A program made the translations under genes and the position numbers. Shown here piece by piece: positions 9,155 to 17,444 of a stretch of DNA of 53,338 nt; within the stretch, counting starts at the first letter, position 1; each line of letters begins with the position of its first letter. Source of the stretch: Flavobacteriaceae bacterium (GTDB taxonomy: Bacteria > Bacteroidota > Bacteroidia > Flavobacteriales > Flavobacteriaceae); assembly GCA_947491985.1 (NCBI GenBank), contig CANLLR010000020.1:1-53338 (forward strand). The letters are read 5' to 3'. The notes under the pieces were generated by a model that was not told the origin of the DNA, did no database searches, and was given only the letters and a program-made list of their open reading frames with translations.

Positions 9155-10092
9155 TGAATCGAATTACCCAACTTTTCAACATTAAATACCCAATTATTCA
9201 AGGTGGAATGATTTGGAACAGTGGTTACAAATTAGCAAGCGCTGTAAGTAACTCTGGAGGATTAGGCTTAATTGGCGCGGGTTCTATGTATCCCGATGTT
9301 CTACGTGAGCACATTCAGAAATGCAAATGGGCTACTGATAAACCTTTCGGAGTCAACATACCAATGTTGTATCCCAATATCGAAGAAATTATCCAAATTA
9401 TAATTGAAGAAGGTGTGAAAATTGTTTTTACTTCAGCTGGGAATCCTAAAACATGGACTTCTTTTTTAAAGGAAAAAGGTATTATCGTAGTGCATGTAGT
9501 TAGCAGTTCTAAATTCGCCTTAAAAGCGCAAGAAGCCGGAGTTCATGCGGTCGTAGCCGAAGGTTTTGAAGCAGGTGGACACAATGGTCGTGAAGAAACC
9601 ACAACACTTACGCTCATTCCGATGGTAAAAGAAAACATTTCGATTCCGTTAATCGCTGCAGGTGGCATTGCAACCGGTCGCGGCATGTTAGCCGCTATGA
9701 TTTTGGGTGCCGATGGCGTACAAATGGGAAGTCGTTTTGCAGCATCTATCGAAAGTTCTGCCCACGATAACTTCAAAAAAACGATTGTAGAAACAAGAGA
9801 AGGCGATACACAACTTACTTTAAAAGAATTAGCGCCAGTACGTTTAATAAAAAATAAATTTTACAACGACGTGCAAGAATTGTACACCAAATGTCCTTCG
9901 AAAGAAGACTTAGAAAATTTACTTGGAAAACGCAGAGCCAAACGAGGCATGTTTGAAGGTGATTTGATTGAAGGCGAACTTGAAATTGGTCAAATTGCGG
10001 GATTAATTCACAATATTCAACCTGTTGATGTAATTGTTAAAGAAATCATTGCTGAGTTTGAATTGGCGAAAAGTGACATTTCAAGAATATAA
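9154..10092 (+). CDS. FMN-dependent nitronate monooxygenase / FabK-like oxidoreductase
   Basis: The 312-residue TIM-barrel flavoprotein belongs to the 2-nitropropane dioxygenase family. The N-terminus (FNIKYPIIQGGM) matches the family. The phosphate-binding and catalytic blocks are AEGFEAGGHNG (about residues 130-140), IAAGGIATGRG (about 168-178) and GADGVQMGSRF (about 186-196). Members oxidise alkyl nitronates or act as enoyl-ACP reductase II (FabK); sequence alone does not decide which. The ATG shares its A with the last base of the upstream stop codon, so translation is probably coupled to the subtilase although no functional link is obvious. Confidence 0.85.
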   Translation: MNRITQLFNIKYPIIQGGMIWNSGYKLASAVSNSGGLGLIGAGSMYPDVLREHIQKCKWATDKPFGVNIPMLYPNIEEIIQIIIEEGVKIVFTSAGNPKTWTSFLKEKGIIVVHVVSSSKFALKAQEAGVHAVVAEGFEAGGHNGREETTTLTLIPMVKENISIPLIAAGGIATGRGMLAAMILGADGVQMGSRFAASIESSAHDNFKKTIVETREGDTQLTLKELAPVRLIKNKFYNDVQELYTKCPSKEDLENLLGKRRAKRGMFEGDLIEGELEIGQIAGLIHNIQPVDVIVKEIIAEFELAKSDISRI

Positions 10093-10252
10093 TTCTGTTA
10101 TTTTGACGCATATTTAAATGATTTGTTAAGAGAAGAAAAAATCTGTGTTTCAGTGGTGAGAACGCTAACTACTTTCATTAAACAAATTCTTACCAATTTC
10201 TTCACATCAAATTACATCTGAAATACTACTTTTACAAAAACAACTTATTCGA

Positions 10253-11863
10253 ATGAAAAAAGCAATCTCAATTATACTTATCACTTTAGTTATATCCATT
10301 CAAGCGCAAGAACGGCCAAAATTGGTAATCGGAATTGTAGTCGACCAAATGAAAATGGAATATTTATACCGATTCAATGCCGACTTTTCTGAAAATGGTT
10401 TTAAACGATTGATGAGCAATGGATACACATTTCATAACATGCATTACAATTATATGCCAACATATACGGCTCCCGGACACGCTTCAATTTATACGGGTGC
10501 AACACCTTCGATGCACGGAATTGTAAGCAACGAATGGTTTCATAATACCTTAAAAAAAGAAGTGTATTGCACTGACGATGAATCGGTTACGACCTTAGTT
10601 CCAGGAACTGAAAAAGAAGGAAAAATGTCGCCTAAAAATTTGCAAAGTTCGACTGTTACCGACGAGTTAAAACTGGCAACCAATTTCAAAGGTAAAGTCA
10701 TCGGAATTAGCATTAAAGACCGTGGTGCGATTTTGCCTGCCGGACATTTTGCCGATTGGGCATTTTGGTATTGCAAAACGGGTGAGTTTATTTCGAGTTC
10801 TTTTTATGGAGAAAAAATTCCGTCATGGGTAGATGATTTCAATAAAGAAAAAAACTATTTACCTTATTTTAACAAAGGTTGGGATTTATTAAAACCAATT
10901 GCTACATACAATGAGAGCCTTCCCGACAGCAATGCATATGAAGGAAAGTTGTACAAAAAAGCACCCAATTTTCCTTATAATTTAAAAGAAATGTTGGCTG
11001 ATAATGACGCTGGAGTTTTGCGGGTAACGCCTTTTGGGAATGATGTGCTTGCCAATTTCGCAATGAAAGCCATTGAAAAAGAAAATTTAGGAAAAGACGA
11101 TGTTACTGATTTTTTGGCATTAAGTTTCTCCTCTACGGATTATATCGGGCATACTTTTGGTCCACGTTCTGTTGAAATTCAAGATACGTATTTGCGTTTG
11201 GATCTAACTATCGCTGAGTTTTTAAATTATTTAGATAAAACTGTAGGTAAAAATAACTACCTTATTTTTATGACTGCCGATCACGCTTGCGCAGAAAATG
11301 TGACGCATTTAAAAGACAATAAATACCAAGTTACGAACATCAATTACAAAGACGTTTCGGCCGATTTAAAGGCCTTTTCGAAAACGGCTTTTGGAGTCGA
11401 TGTGTTGTTAAAATACGACAGCTATAATGTGCATTTTGATAAAGATGCCATCAAAACCAATGGATTAGACATGACGAAAGTCAAACAAGGTTTTAAAGAT
11501 TTTTTATATACTAAAGACTATGTGAAAAGAGTCTACAACCAAGAAGAGATTTTAGCTGGTGGCACTGATTTTCTATTGCATTTTGTTGCTAACGGTTACG
11601 ATCCAACGCAAAACGGCGATATGTATTTTGTGTACAAACCGGGTTATATCGAGTATGGTGCGACAGGAACTTCACACGGTTCGCCATATACGTATGACAC
11701 TAACGTGCCACTTTTATTTTACGGTTGGAAAATCAATAAAGGCGAATCGTATGATAAAAAAGTTATTACGCAAATTGCGCCAACGGTATCACAGCTGTTG
11801 AAAATCACATTGCCTAATGTTACAGATAGTGAAGTTTTAACGGAGCTTTTTGAAAAGAAATAG
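10253..11863 (+). CDS. pafA: PafA-type secreted alkaline phosphatase
   Basis: The 536-residue phosphomonoesterase has a signal peptide (cleavage after about residue 19). Active-site residues known from PafA of Elizabethkingia can be placed: Asp31, nucleophile Thr72 (in TAPGH), Asn93, Lys155 and Arg157 (IKDRG), Asp296 and His300 (STDYIGH), Asp343 and His344 (TADHA), and His475 (TSHGS). These bind two zinc ions and the substrate phosphate. PafA releases phosphate from many organic phosphates in the periplasm. The full residue set makes this more likely than a phosphodiesterase of the same superfamily. The gene is monocistronic, with a terminator after it. The 160-base upstream gap holds only a weak TACTTTTA element. 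Confidence 0.92.
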   Translation: MKKAISIILITLVISIQAQERPKLVIGIVVDQMKMEYLYRFNADFSENGFKRLMSNGYTFHNMHYNYMPTYTAPGHASIYTGATPSMHGIVSNEWFHNTLKKEVYCTDDESVTTLVPGTEKEGKMSPKNLQSSTVTDELKLATNFKGKVIGISIKDRGAILPAGHFADWAFWYCKTGEFISSSFYGEKIPSWVDDFNKEKNYLPYFNKGWDLLKPIATYNESLPDSNAYEGKLYKKAPNFPYNLKEMLADNDAGVLRVTPFGNDVLANFAMKAIEKENLGKDDVTDFLALSFSSTDYIGHTFGPRSVEIQDTYLRLDLTIAEFLNYLDKTVGKNNYLIFMTADHACAENVTHLKDNKYQVTNINYKDVSADLKAFSKTAFGVDVLLKYDSYNVHFDKDAIKTNGLDMTKVKQGFKDFLYTKDYVKRVYNQEEILAGGTDFLLHFVANGYDPTQNGDMYFVYKPGYIEYGATGTSHGSPYTYDTNVPLLFYGWKINKGESYDKKVITQIAPTVSQLLKITLPNVTDSEVLTELFEKK

Positions 11864-11877
11864 CCTTGAATAAGTGA

Positions 11878-11905
11878 AAAATCCACTACATCTAGTGGAT
11901 TTTTT
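11878..11905. terminator. Bidirectional terminator between pafA and lysA
   Basis: The 11-bp arms AAAATCCACTA and TAGTGGATTTT pair perfectly around the loop CATC, with A and T runs on both sides, between converging genes. Confidence 0.87.
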
Positions 11906-11921
11906 CATGAAATACACACTA

Positions 11922-13127
11922 TTAAATTTCTATCATAATCTGATTTTTAATCAAATCATCAAAGGTTTCGCGTTTACTAATAAGATGACCTTTTTCGACT
12001 TTCCAAAGTACTTCGGCGGGTTTGAATCGCGAATTGTAATTGGAAGCCATCGAAAAGCAATAGGCTCCCGCATTTCTAAAACACAAGATATCGCCTTCTT
12101 TGATTTCGGCAATCCGTCGGTTGTTGGCAAACGTATCGGTTTCGCAAATGTAACCAACCACGGTATAAAAACGCTCTTTTCCTTTTGGGTTGGAAATGTT
12201 TTCGATAGTGTGTTGGGAACCATACAACATCGGACGAATTAAGTGGTTGAAACCCGAATCGATTCCGGCAAAAACCGTTGAAGTGGTTTGTTTTACAACA
12301 TTGACTTTAGCTAAGAAATAACCCGCTTCACTTACTAAAAATTTACCAGGTTCGAATGCTAATGTTAAATTGCGGCCGTATTCTTTTTCAAACGCCAAGA
12401 AACGCTTGGTTAATTTTTTTCCGAGTTCTTCGATGTTGGTTTCGATGTCGCCTTTTTTATACGAGACTTTAAATCCGGAACCGAAATCTAAGAAGTCGAG
12501 TTCCGCAAATTGTTTTGCAGCATCAAATAAAATTTCAGATGCATATAAAAATACTTCAATATCTAAAATATCTGAACCCGTGTGCATGTGAATCCCGTTG
12601 ATGGTCATTTTGGTATTTTCAACGATGCGTAGGATGTGTGGAATTTGGTAAATCGAAATCCCGAATTTACTATCAATATGTCCTACCGAAATGTTCTCAT
12701 TGCCACCTGCCATTACATGTGGATTGATGCGAATACACACCGGAACTTTTGGATATTTCGCTCCAAAATGTTCTAACACCGAAAGGTTATCAATGTTAAT
12801 TTGAACGCCAATTTTTGCTGCTTCTTCAATTTCTTCAAACGAAACGCCGTTGGGTGTGAAGATGATTTTATCGGGCAAAAATCCGGCGTGCAAACCCAAT
12901 TGCACTTCTTGTATCGAAACCGTATCCAAACCCGAACCCAAATTTTGCAGCAACTTTAAGATCGAAAGATTGGACAACGCCTTCATCGCATAATTTATTC
13001 TAAGATTTTCGACCTTAGAGAACGCGTTGGTTAAACGTTGGTATTGCTTTTCGATAGTTGAAGCGTCATAAACGTACAACGGATTGCCGTATTCGGAGGC
13101 AAGTGAGAGTAAGTCTTTCGGTTGCAT
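11922..13127 (-). CDS. lysA: Diaminopimelate decarboxylase
   Basis: LysA decarboxylates meso-diaminopimelate to lysine with PLP, the last step of lysine synthesis. The 401-residue protein is a group IV decarboxylase. The PLP lysine is Lys49 (YAMKALSN), HMHTGSD lies near residue 180, and the glycine-rich phosphate loop is near FGSGF. The active-site cysteine motif CETDTFA is near 328, followed by NAGAYCFSM. Length is typical. A promoter with both elements lies about 80-110 bases upstream and the leader contains a heptamer repeat. Confidence 0.95.
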   Translation of the reverse strand: MQPKDLLSLASEYGNPLYVYDASTIEKQYQRLTNAFSKVENLRINYAMKALSNLSILKLLQNLGSGLDTVSIQEVQLGLHAGFLPDKIIFTPNGVSFEEIEEAAKIGVQINIDNLSVLEHFGAKYPKVPVCIRINPHVMAGGNENISVGHIDSKFGISIYQIPHILRIVENTKMTINGIHMHTGSDILDIEVFLYASEILFDAAKQFAELDFLDFGSGFKVSYKKGDIETNIEELGKKLTKRFLAFEKEYGRNLTLAFEPGKFLVSEAGYFLAKVNVVKQTTSTVFAGIDSGFNHLIRPMLYGSQHTIENISNPKGKERFYTVVGYICETDTFANNRRIAEIKEGDILCFRNAGAYCFSMASNYNSRFKPAEVLWKVEKGHLISKRETFDDLIKNQIMIEI

Positions 13128-13138
13128 GTGTGTAGGTT

Positions 13139-13171
13139 GAATTAAGAATTAAGAATTAAGAATTAAGAATT
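13139..13171. repeat. Tandem heptamer (GAATTAA)x4 in the lysA leader
   Basis: Four perfect 7-bp units plus a partial GAATT occupy 13139-13171, starting 12 bases upstream of the lysA start codon. They lie downstream of the predicted lysA start site, so they are transcribed as 5' leader. Slippage would change leader length but not the frame. Confidence 0.85.
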
Positions 13172-13205
13172 TTGAATTTTTTAAAACATTAGTTTTAATA
13201 ATTGG

Positions 13206-13236
13206 CAAAGATACCTCTTGAAATACCGAATACAAA
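13206..13236 (-). promoter_or_regulatory. lysA promoter
   Basis: Read on the minus strand: TTTG at 13236-13233, 19 bases, then TATCTTTG at 13213-13206. This is a full match to the Bacteroidetes promoter, with a start site near 13199 and a leader of about 72 bases. Confidence 0.72.
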
Positions 13237-13299
13237 ACGCATTAACATTTCTATTAAATTGACATTTTTTATAGTGATTTTTTGCGATACCATTACTAA

Positions 13300-13361
13300 C
13301 TAGCCCTGATGTAAGGGAAAAACCTTTTTTATTTAAAAAAGTTTTGGAAAAGCAGCAGGAA
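13300..13361 (-). repeat. Dispersed intergenic repeat, copy 5 (reverse orientation)
   Basis: Read on the minus strand this copy has CCTGCTGCTTTTCCAA, a variable hairpin core (AACTTTTTT paired with AAAAAAGGTT), then TTTTCCCTTACATCAGGG and CTAG. The left flank is identical over 16 bases to copy 1. It lies in the 395-base gap between the lysA and sucC promoters, which otherwise holds only those promoters and the heptamer repeat. Confidence 0.6.
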
Positions 13362-13486
13362 AATGGACTACAAAAAATGCCCTAACCTTTCGCTTCAAAT
13401 GGTTGAGAGATTGCTTCGCTTTGCTCACAAAGTCAGAAAAGTTACTAAATTGGTATACATTTCTTTTAGGATTCATTCTATTTAAT

Positions 13487-13494
13487 TACTTTTG
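13487..13494 (+). promoter_or_regulatory. -7 element of sucC
   Basis: TACTTTTG matches TAnnTTTG. The start site would be near 13501, about 22 bases before the ATG. No clear -33 element is seen at normal spacing. Confidence 0.5.
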
Positions 13495-13522
13495 TGACAC
13501 CAAAACAGACAAATACCATTTT

Positions 13523-14716
13523 ATGAACATACACGAATATCAAGGAAAAGAAATTTTAGCCAAATATGGTGTGCGCGTACAACGCGGAATTGTAGCAAAT
13601 AATCCAGTTGAAGCTGTAGCTGCAGCAAAACAATTGACTGCTGAAACGGGAACAGGTTGGCACGTTATTAAAGCACAAATTCACGCTGGAGGACGAGGAA
13701 AAGGTGGTGGAGTGAAGTTGGCTAAAAATTTGCAACAAGTGGAAGAAATTGCGGAGCAAATTATTGGTATGATGTTGATAACGCCTCAAACGTCTGCTGA
13801 AGGGAAAAAAGTACACAAAGTGTTGATTGCAGAAGATGTATATTATCCTGGCGATAGCGAAACGAAAGAGTTTTACATGTCGGTTTTGTTGAACAGAGCG
13901 ACTGGAAAAAATATGATTGTGTATTCTACTGAAGGTGGAATGGACATTGAAGAAGTGGCAGAACACACCCCCCATTTGATTTTTAATGAAGAAATTGATC
14001 CTGCTGTTGGATTGCAAGGTTTTCAAGCACGACGAATTGCGTTTAACTTAGGACTTTCGGGTGCTGCGTTTAAAGACATGGTAAAATTTATCGATTCGTT
14101 GTACAATGCGTACATTGGTTCGGATGCGTCGATGTTTGAAATCAACCCTGTTTTAAAAACGTCGGATGATAAAATTATGGCGGTTGATGCCAAAGTAAAT
14201 ATCGATGATAATGCGTTGTACCGTCAGCCAATTTATGCTGAGATGCGCGACATTAGAGAAGAGAATCCAATTGAAGTAGAAGCGAAAGAAGCCGGATTGA
14301 ACTATGTCGATCTTGACGGAACTGTAGGTTGTATGGTAAACGGAGCTGGATTGGCTATGGCTACTATGGATTTGATTAAATATGCTGGTTTTGAGCCTGC
14401 AAATTTCTTAGACGTTGGTGGAACAGCCGATGCAAAACGTGTGGAATTGGCATTTAGAATTATTTTAAAAGATCCGAATGTAAAAGCGATTTTGATTAAT
14501 ATTTTTGGTGGAATTGTACGTTGTGACCGTGTGGCACAAGGTGTTGTTGATGCTTACAAAAATATGGGTGACGCGATTAAAGTGCCAATCATTGTTCGTT
14601 TACAAGGTACGAATGCTGAAATTGCAAAAGAGTTGATTGATAATTCGGGAATGCCAATTTTATCAGCAACTGAATTTCAAGAAGCAGCCGATCAAGTGCA
14701 AAACGCTTTGTCTTAA
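13523..14716 (+). CDS. sucC: Succinyl-CoA synthetase (ADP-forming), beta subunit
   Basis: SucC, with SucD, converts succinyl-CoA to succinate and makes ATP or GTP in the TCA cycle. The 397-residue protein starts with MNIHEYQGKEILAKYGV, the family N-terminus. An ATP-grasp domain follows (about 5-230; GGRGKGGGVKLA near 53-64). The C-terminal CoA-ligase domain carries GNINGAGLAMAT-like and NIFGGIVRCD blocks. The frame extends upstream to 13403, but those 40 codons overlap the promoter and have no family similarity. sucD is not adjacent; a terminator follows, so the alpha subunit must be encoded elsewhere. Confidence 0.96.
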   Translation: MNIHEYQGKEILAKYGVRVQRGIVANNPVEAVAAAKQLTAETGTGWHVIKAQIHAGGRGKGGGVKLAKNLQQVEEIAEQIIGMMLITPQTSAEGKKVHKVLIAEDVYYPGDSETKEFYMSVLLNRATGKNMIVYSTEGGMDIEEVAEHTPHLIFNEEIDPAVGLQGFQARRIAFNLGLSGAAFKDMVKFIDSLYNAYIGSDASMFEINPVLKTSDDKIMAVDAKVNIDDNALYRQPIYAEMRDIREENPIEVEAKEAGLNYVDLDGTVGCMVNGAGLAMATMDLIKYAGFEPANFLDVGGTADAKRVELAFRIILKDPNVKAILINIFGGIVRCDRVAQGVVDAYKNMGDAIKVPIIVRLQGTNAEIAKELIDNSGMPILSATEFQEAADQVQNALS

Positions 14717-14735
14717 AAAGTACGATATAATAAGT

Positions 14736-14767
14736 AAAAATCCTGAGCCAACGCTCAGGATTTTTTT
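14736..14767. terminator. Bidirectional terminator after sucC
   Basis: The 13-bp arms AAAAATCCTGAGC and GCTCAGGATTTTT pair perfectly around the loop CAAC, followed by more T. It overlaps the end of the converging acetyltransferase gene. Confidence 0.92.
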
Positions 14768-15194
14768 ATGCTATCCAGTTGTCCAAAATCATTTCAAATT
14801 TAAGTTCATCACCGTGCATGCCCACGTTTTTCCAACCGTTTTTTCTGTAGAAACTCTCGGCACGTGTATTGGGAGACGTTCTTAACCAAACTGTGGTTTT
14901 GGTTATCGAAAAATAATAGTTGAGCATCGTATCATGAAGGAGTTGTCCGATGCCTTGCTTTTCAAAATCGGGATGTATAAACAACGCCCAAATGTTATTT
15001 TCTTTAAAATCAACAATTGCAAAACCAACAATTGTATGGTCTATTTCACAAACCCAACCTTTACCTCGTGTGAAAAGGAATTCGTTTACGTCTGTATCGC
15101 TTACTAAAGCCGGATTGGATAAGGTGTTTTCTTTTACTGAATTGCGAACGACTTGAATTTGTTGAATGTCTTCAACTTTAGCTTCTCTAATCAT
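14766..15194 (-). CDS. GNAT family N-acetyltransferase
   Basis: The 142-residue single-domain acetyltransferase starts MIREAKVEDIQQI, typical of GNAT. The acetyl-CoA binding motif A is around LFIHPDFEKQGIGQLLHD (about residues 91-108), with the Q/R-x-x-G-x-G/A pattern. The C-terminal AESFYRKNGW block (about 112-121) is also conserved. The substrate cannot be told from sequence. The start overlaps the end of the next upstream gene (15187) by 8 bases, so the two are probably co-transcribed. Confidence 0.88.
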   Translation of the reverse strand: MIREAKVEDIQQIQVVRNSVKENTLSNPALVSDTDVNEFLFTRGKGWVCEIDHTIVGFAIVDFKENNIWALFIHPDFEKQGIGQLLHDTMLNYYFSITKTTVWLRTSPNTRAESFYRKNGWKNVGMHGDELKFEMILDNWIA

Positions 15195-15645
15195 GCTTTA
15201 AAATATCGTCAATAATTTTGAGATGGTGTGTGGTGTGAATTTCTAGAAACACTAGCGCTTGTTTTAAATTCAGCCGACCAATGAAAGGATGTATGAAATT
15301 GGTTTTTTTGTCCATTTGCTCCATTTCCTTTACTAAAAAATGAGCTGTTTTGAGTTGTCTTTCGATAGCAGTGGTTGTAATTTCATCGTAAGATTGAACT
15401 GCTTTTGGTGCTTTGGCTTTTCCTCTAGGGATTTTTTTCATGAATAGAAAATACGCTCTTTTTAGATTGAAATTCCATTTATAATCGGTTTCCGATTTTT
15501 GTAATACCTTGGCAACACTATTGATAACTTTTAATGAATGATCCAAATGCCAGGCTACATTAGCTTTTGAAACCGTTTCATTGCTCACTTCAGCATGCTG
15601 AATTTTAGAGGCGATATCGTCAAGTAAATCGGTAATTTTTGCCAT
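15187..15645 (-). CDS. DinB-like / DUF1569-type four-helix protein
   Basis: The 152-residue protein is predicted mostly helical. Histidines fit the DinB/DUF1569 metal-site pattern: AWHLDHS (about residues 31-37) and FLEIHTTHHLKII (about 133-145), with HPFIGRLN before the second block. These proteins form four-helix bundles that bind a divalent metal. Some are thiol-dependent transferases, but no substrate is known here. It sits in a minus-strand run DUF1456-DinB-GNAT with tight spacing (6-base gap, 8-base overlap), suggesting one transcript. A second family member lies at 31978. Confidence 0.72.
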   Translation of the reverse strand: MAKITDLLDDIASKIQHAEVSNETVSKANVAWHLDHSLKVINSVAKVLQKSETDYKWNFNLKRAYFLFMKKIPRGKAKAPKAVQSYDEITTTAIERQLKTAHFLVKEMEQMDKKTNFIHPFIGRLNLKQALVFLEIHTTHHLKIIDDILKHD

Positions 15646-15651
15646 AAGCCA

Positions 15652-16104
15652 TTAGCTTTTTTTCTTTCCGTTTTTGAATGCTACTTTTTCGACTATTTCT
15701 ATTTTCTTGACGGGTTTCTTGTCTTTAAAATTAGGCTTTTTCTTAAAACTTGATGCTGAAGTAGTAGCAGGCTTTTTTCCTTCATAAGGCTTATCTGAAG
15801 TTGGATTAGTTACTTTTTTAGCCGCAATATTTTGTTTGACTTCACTTTGATTTTTAGCAATGACATCCATCGCATTTTTTGGATTTTCTTTGGTGCCACG
15901 CAAGTGAATGACCAATCCGTTTAAGAAATTACGCAGTACTTGATCGCCACATTCCATAAAATTGGGATGATCTTCGTTGCGGAAAAGATTCCCAATTTCG
16001 CCTTTCGACATACGGAAATCGACCAATTCTAAAATTTCAACTATTTGGTCGTCGCGAAGTTGAAGTGCTACGCGTAATTTTTTGAAGATATCGTTGTTGT
16101 TCAT
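15652..16104 (-). CDS. DUF1456 family protein (YehS-like)
   Basis: The 150-residue protein has the DUF1456 pair of helical repeats. In the first repeat, IFKKLRVALQL and DQIVEILELVDF are followed by SKGEIGNLFR; the block CGDQVLRNFLNGLVIHLRG follows (about 1-70). Then comes a low-complexity tail rich in Lys, Pro, Ser and Thr (about 85-150), which may contact nucleic acid. Family function is unknown. It is the first gene of the probable DUF1456-DinB-GNAT operon. Confidence 0.85.
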   Translation of the reverse strand: MNNNDIFKKLRVALQLRDDQIVEILELVDFRMSKGEIGNLFRNEDHPNFMECGDQVLRNFLNGLVIHLRGTKENPKNAMDVIAKNQSEVKQNIAAKKVTNPTSDKPYEGKKPATTSASSFKKKPNFKDKKPVKKIEIVEKVAFKNGKKKS

Positions 16105-16161
16105 TTTTTTGTTTTTTAGTGCCTGAATTTCTGAGTATTTTGTTTTAAGCTACTCAGCCAT

Positions 16162-16962
16162 TTAGAAAAGCCAAAGATACGCTTTTTTAAAACCCTCGCG
16201 CCATAATTTTTCGTTGTGTTGTCCGCCTTTGACGATTACTTTTTTGTTTAGCATCTTGCATTCACAGCGTTTGGTATTGACCAAATATTCTATCGCATTT
16301 AAATCACGTATCACATCGTCATCGCCTTCGTTTTCGCCACACATAAAATAAATTTTGGTTTTAAACGTCACGGTGTTCTTCATTAATTCGTTAATTTCTT
16401 TTCGATTGAACCAAAAAGAAGGAGAGAAGCAACCTACTTTCCCAAAGACTTTTGGGTATTTCAATGCGCCATAAAACGACACTAATCCACCTAAGGAACT
16501 CCCAAAAAGTGCCGTATTGTTGGCATTTGTTTTGGTACGATAGGATTTGTCTATATGCGGTTTTAAAGTTGAAACGATAAAATTCAAATAGTTATCGGCA
16601 TTGCCACCGTTGTATTTTTCATTTTTAAATGGTGTCAATTCGTCGATACGTTTGTCGCCACCATGTTCAATTCCGATAATAATTACTTGTGCATTGATGC
16701 TGTCTAGCGTTTCGTCGACATTCCATTCGCCCAAATACGATGTAGTGACATCGAATAAATTTTGCCCATCGTGCATGTAAATTACAGGATATTTTTTAGT
16801 AGAATTAGAGTAATTTTTGGGCAAATACACCCAAATTTTTCTAGAAGTTTTCTGTTGTGGTGCTTCAATAGTAAATGTTGAAATCTGTTTACTTGCCGTA
16901 CTTTTTTGTGCGTTAGAACCATAAAATGACAAAAACAGAACAAGGGTAAGAATAAATTTCAA
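16162..16962 (-). CDS. Secreted esterase-D-like alpha/beta hydrolase (TTG start)
   Basis: The protein is an alpha/beta hydrolase of the esterase D / enterochelin esterase group: VWVYLPKNY-type opening strand, MHDGQNLFD, the nucleophile elbow FGSSLGGLVS, and a final GGQHNEKLWREG holding the catalytic His. The best start is TTG at 16960-16962, which gives 266 residues beginning with a clean signal peptide (KFILTLVLFLSFYGSNAQ). No ATG or GTG fits between the signal peptide and its upstream side, and the longer frame to 17076 runs into the divergent gene at 17022. The substrate could be a siderophore ester or another short ester. Confidence 0.8.
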   Translation of the reverse strand: MKFILTLVLFLSFYGSNAQKSTASKQISTFTIEAPQQKTSRKIWVYLPKNYSNSTKKYPVIYMHDGQNLFDVTTSYLGEWNVDETLDSINAQVIIIGIEHGGDKRIDELTPFKNEKYNGGNADNYLNFIVSTLKPHIDKSYRTKTNANNTALFGSSLGGLVSFYGALKYPKVFGKVGCFSPSFWFNRKEINELMKNTVTFKTKIYFMCGENEGDDDVIRDLNAIEYLVNTKRCECKMLNKKVIVKGGQHNEKLWREGFKKAYLWLF

Positions 16963-17021
16963 AGCAATAATTTTTATAGATGTCAAAAAAAAGAATATTT
17001 TAGCTAAAAATAAGCAATTTG

Positions 17022-17423
17022 ATGAACACAAAAGCAGAAAGAATAAGTTTATTATGCGATATGATTGCTTTTGCAATAGTAGATGGTGAATTGCACGAAA
17101 GGGAGTACCTATTTCTTTCGATTATTGCTGTTGAACTGGGTATTTCTAATGACGAATTGAAGCAACTTTTTCATGAAGAATACCGAAGTGAAATCATTAA
17201 AAGTGAATTTGAACGCATTCAGCAATTTTACCGTTTGGCTTTGTTGATGCACTGTGACGGCGTATTACACGAAAGAGAACAAGTCAAAATTCATGAGATC
17301 GGCATCAATATGGGATTGAATCCGCATGCCATTAAACGCGTTTTGAAAGCTATGGAAAAATCACCTACCCGAATGGTACATCCTGATTTTTTATTGGAAG
17401 TGTTTCAGGAACAGTTGAATTAA
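17022..17423 (+). CDS. Small TerB-like helical protein
   Basis: The 133-residue soluble all-helical protein has two similar halves, each with an acidic turn: FAIVDGELHEREYLFL (about 18-33) and MHCDGVLHEREQVKI (about 75-89). The D-G-x-x-x-x-x-E arrangement is that of TerB/TerB-like metal-binding domains. No other tellurite-resistance gene is near, so a role in tellurite resistance should not be assumed. The ATG at 17022 is used rather than the TTG one codon earlier. It diverges from the esterase, and decayed genes follow it. Confidence 0.65.
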   Translation: MNTKAERISLLCDMIAFAIVDGELHEREYLFLSIIAVELGISNDELKQLFHEEYRSEIIKSEFERIQQFYRLALLMHCDGVLHEREQVKIHEIGINMGLNPHAIKRVLKAMEKSPTRMVHPDFLLEVFQEQLN

Positions 17424-17444
17424 AATAGATTTTTAATTATTTCC

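Noticed and set aside
13403..13522. 40-residue N-terminal extension of sucC
   Set aside because: It spans the -7 element at 13487 and the family N-terminus MNIHEYQ starts at 13523.
17022..17423. Tellurite resistance locus
   Set aside because: Only one small TerB-like protein is present, with no other ter genes around it.
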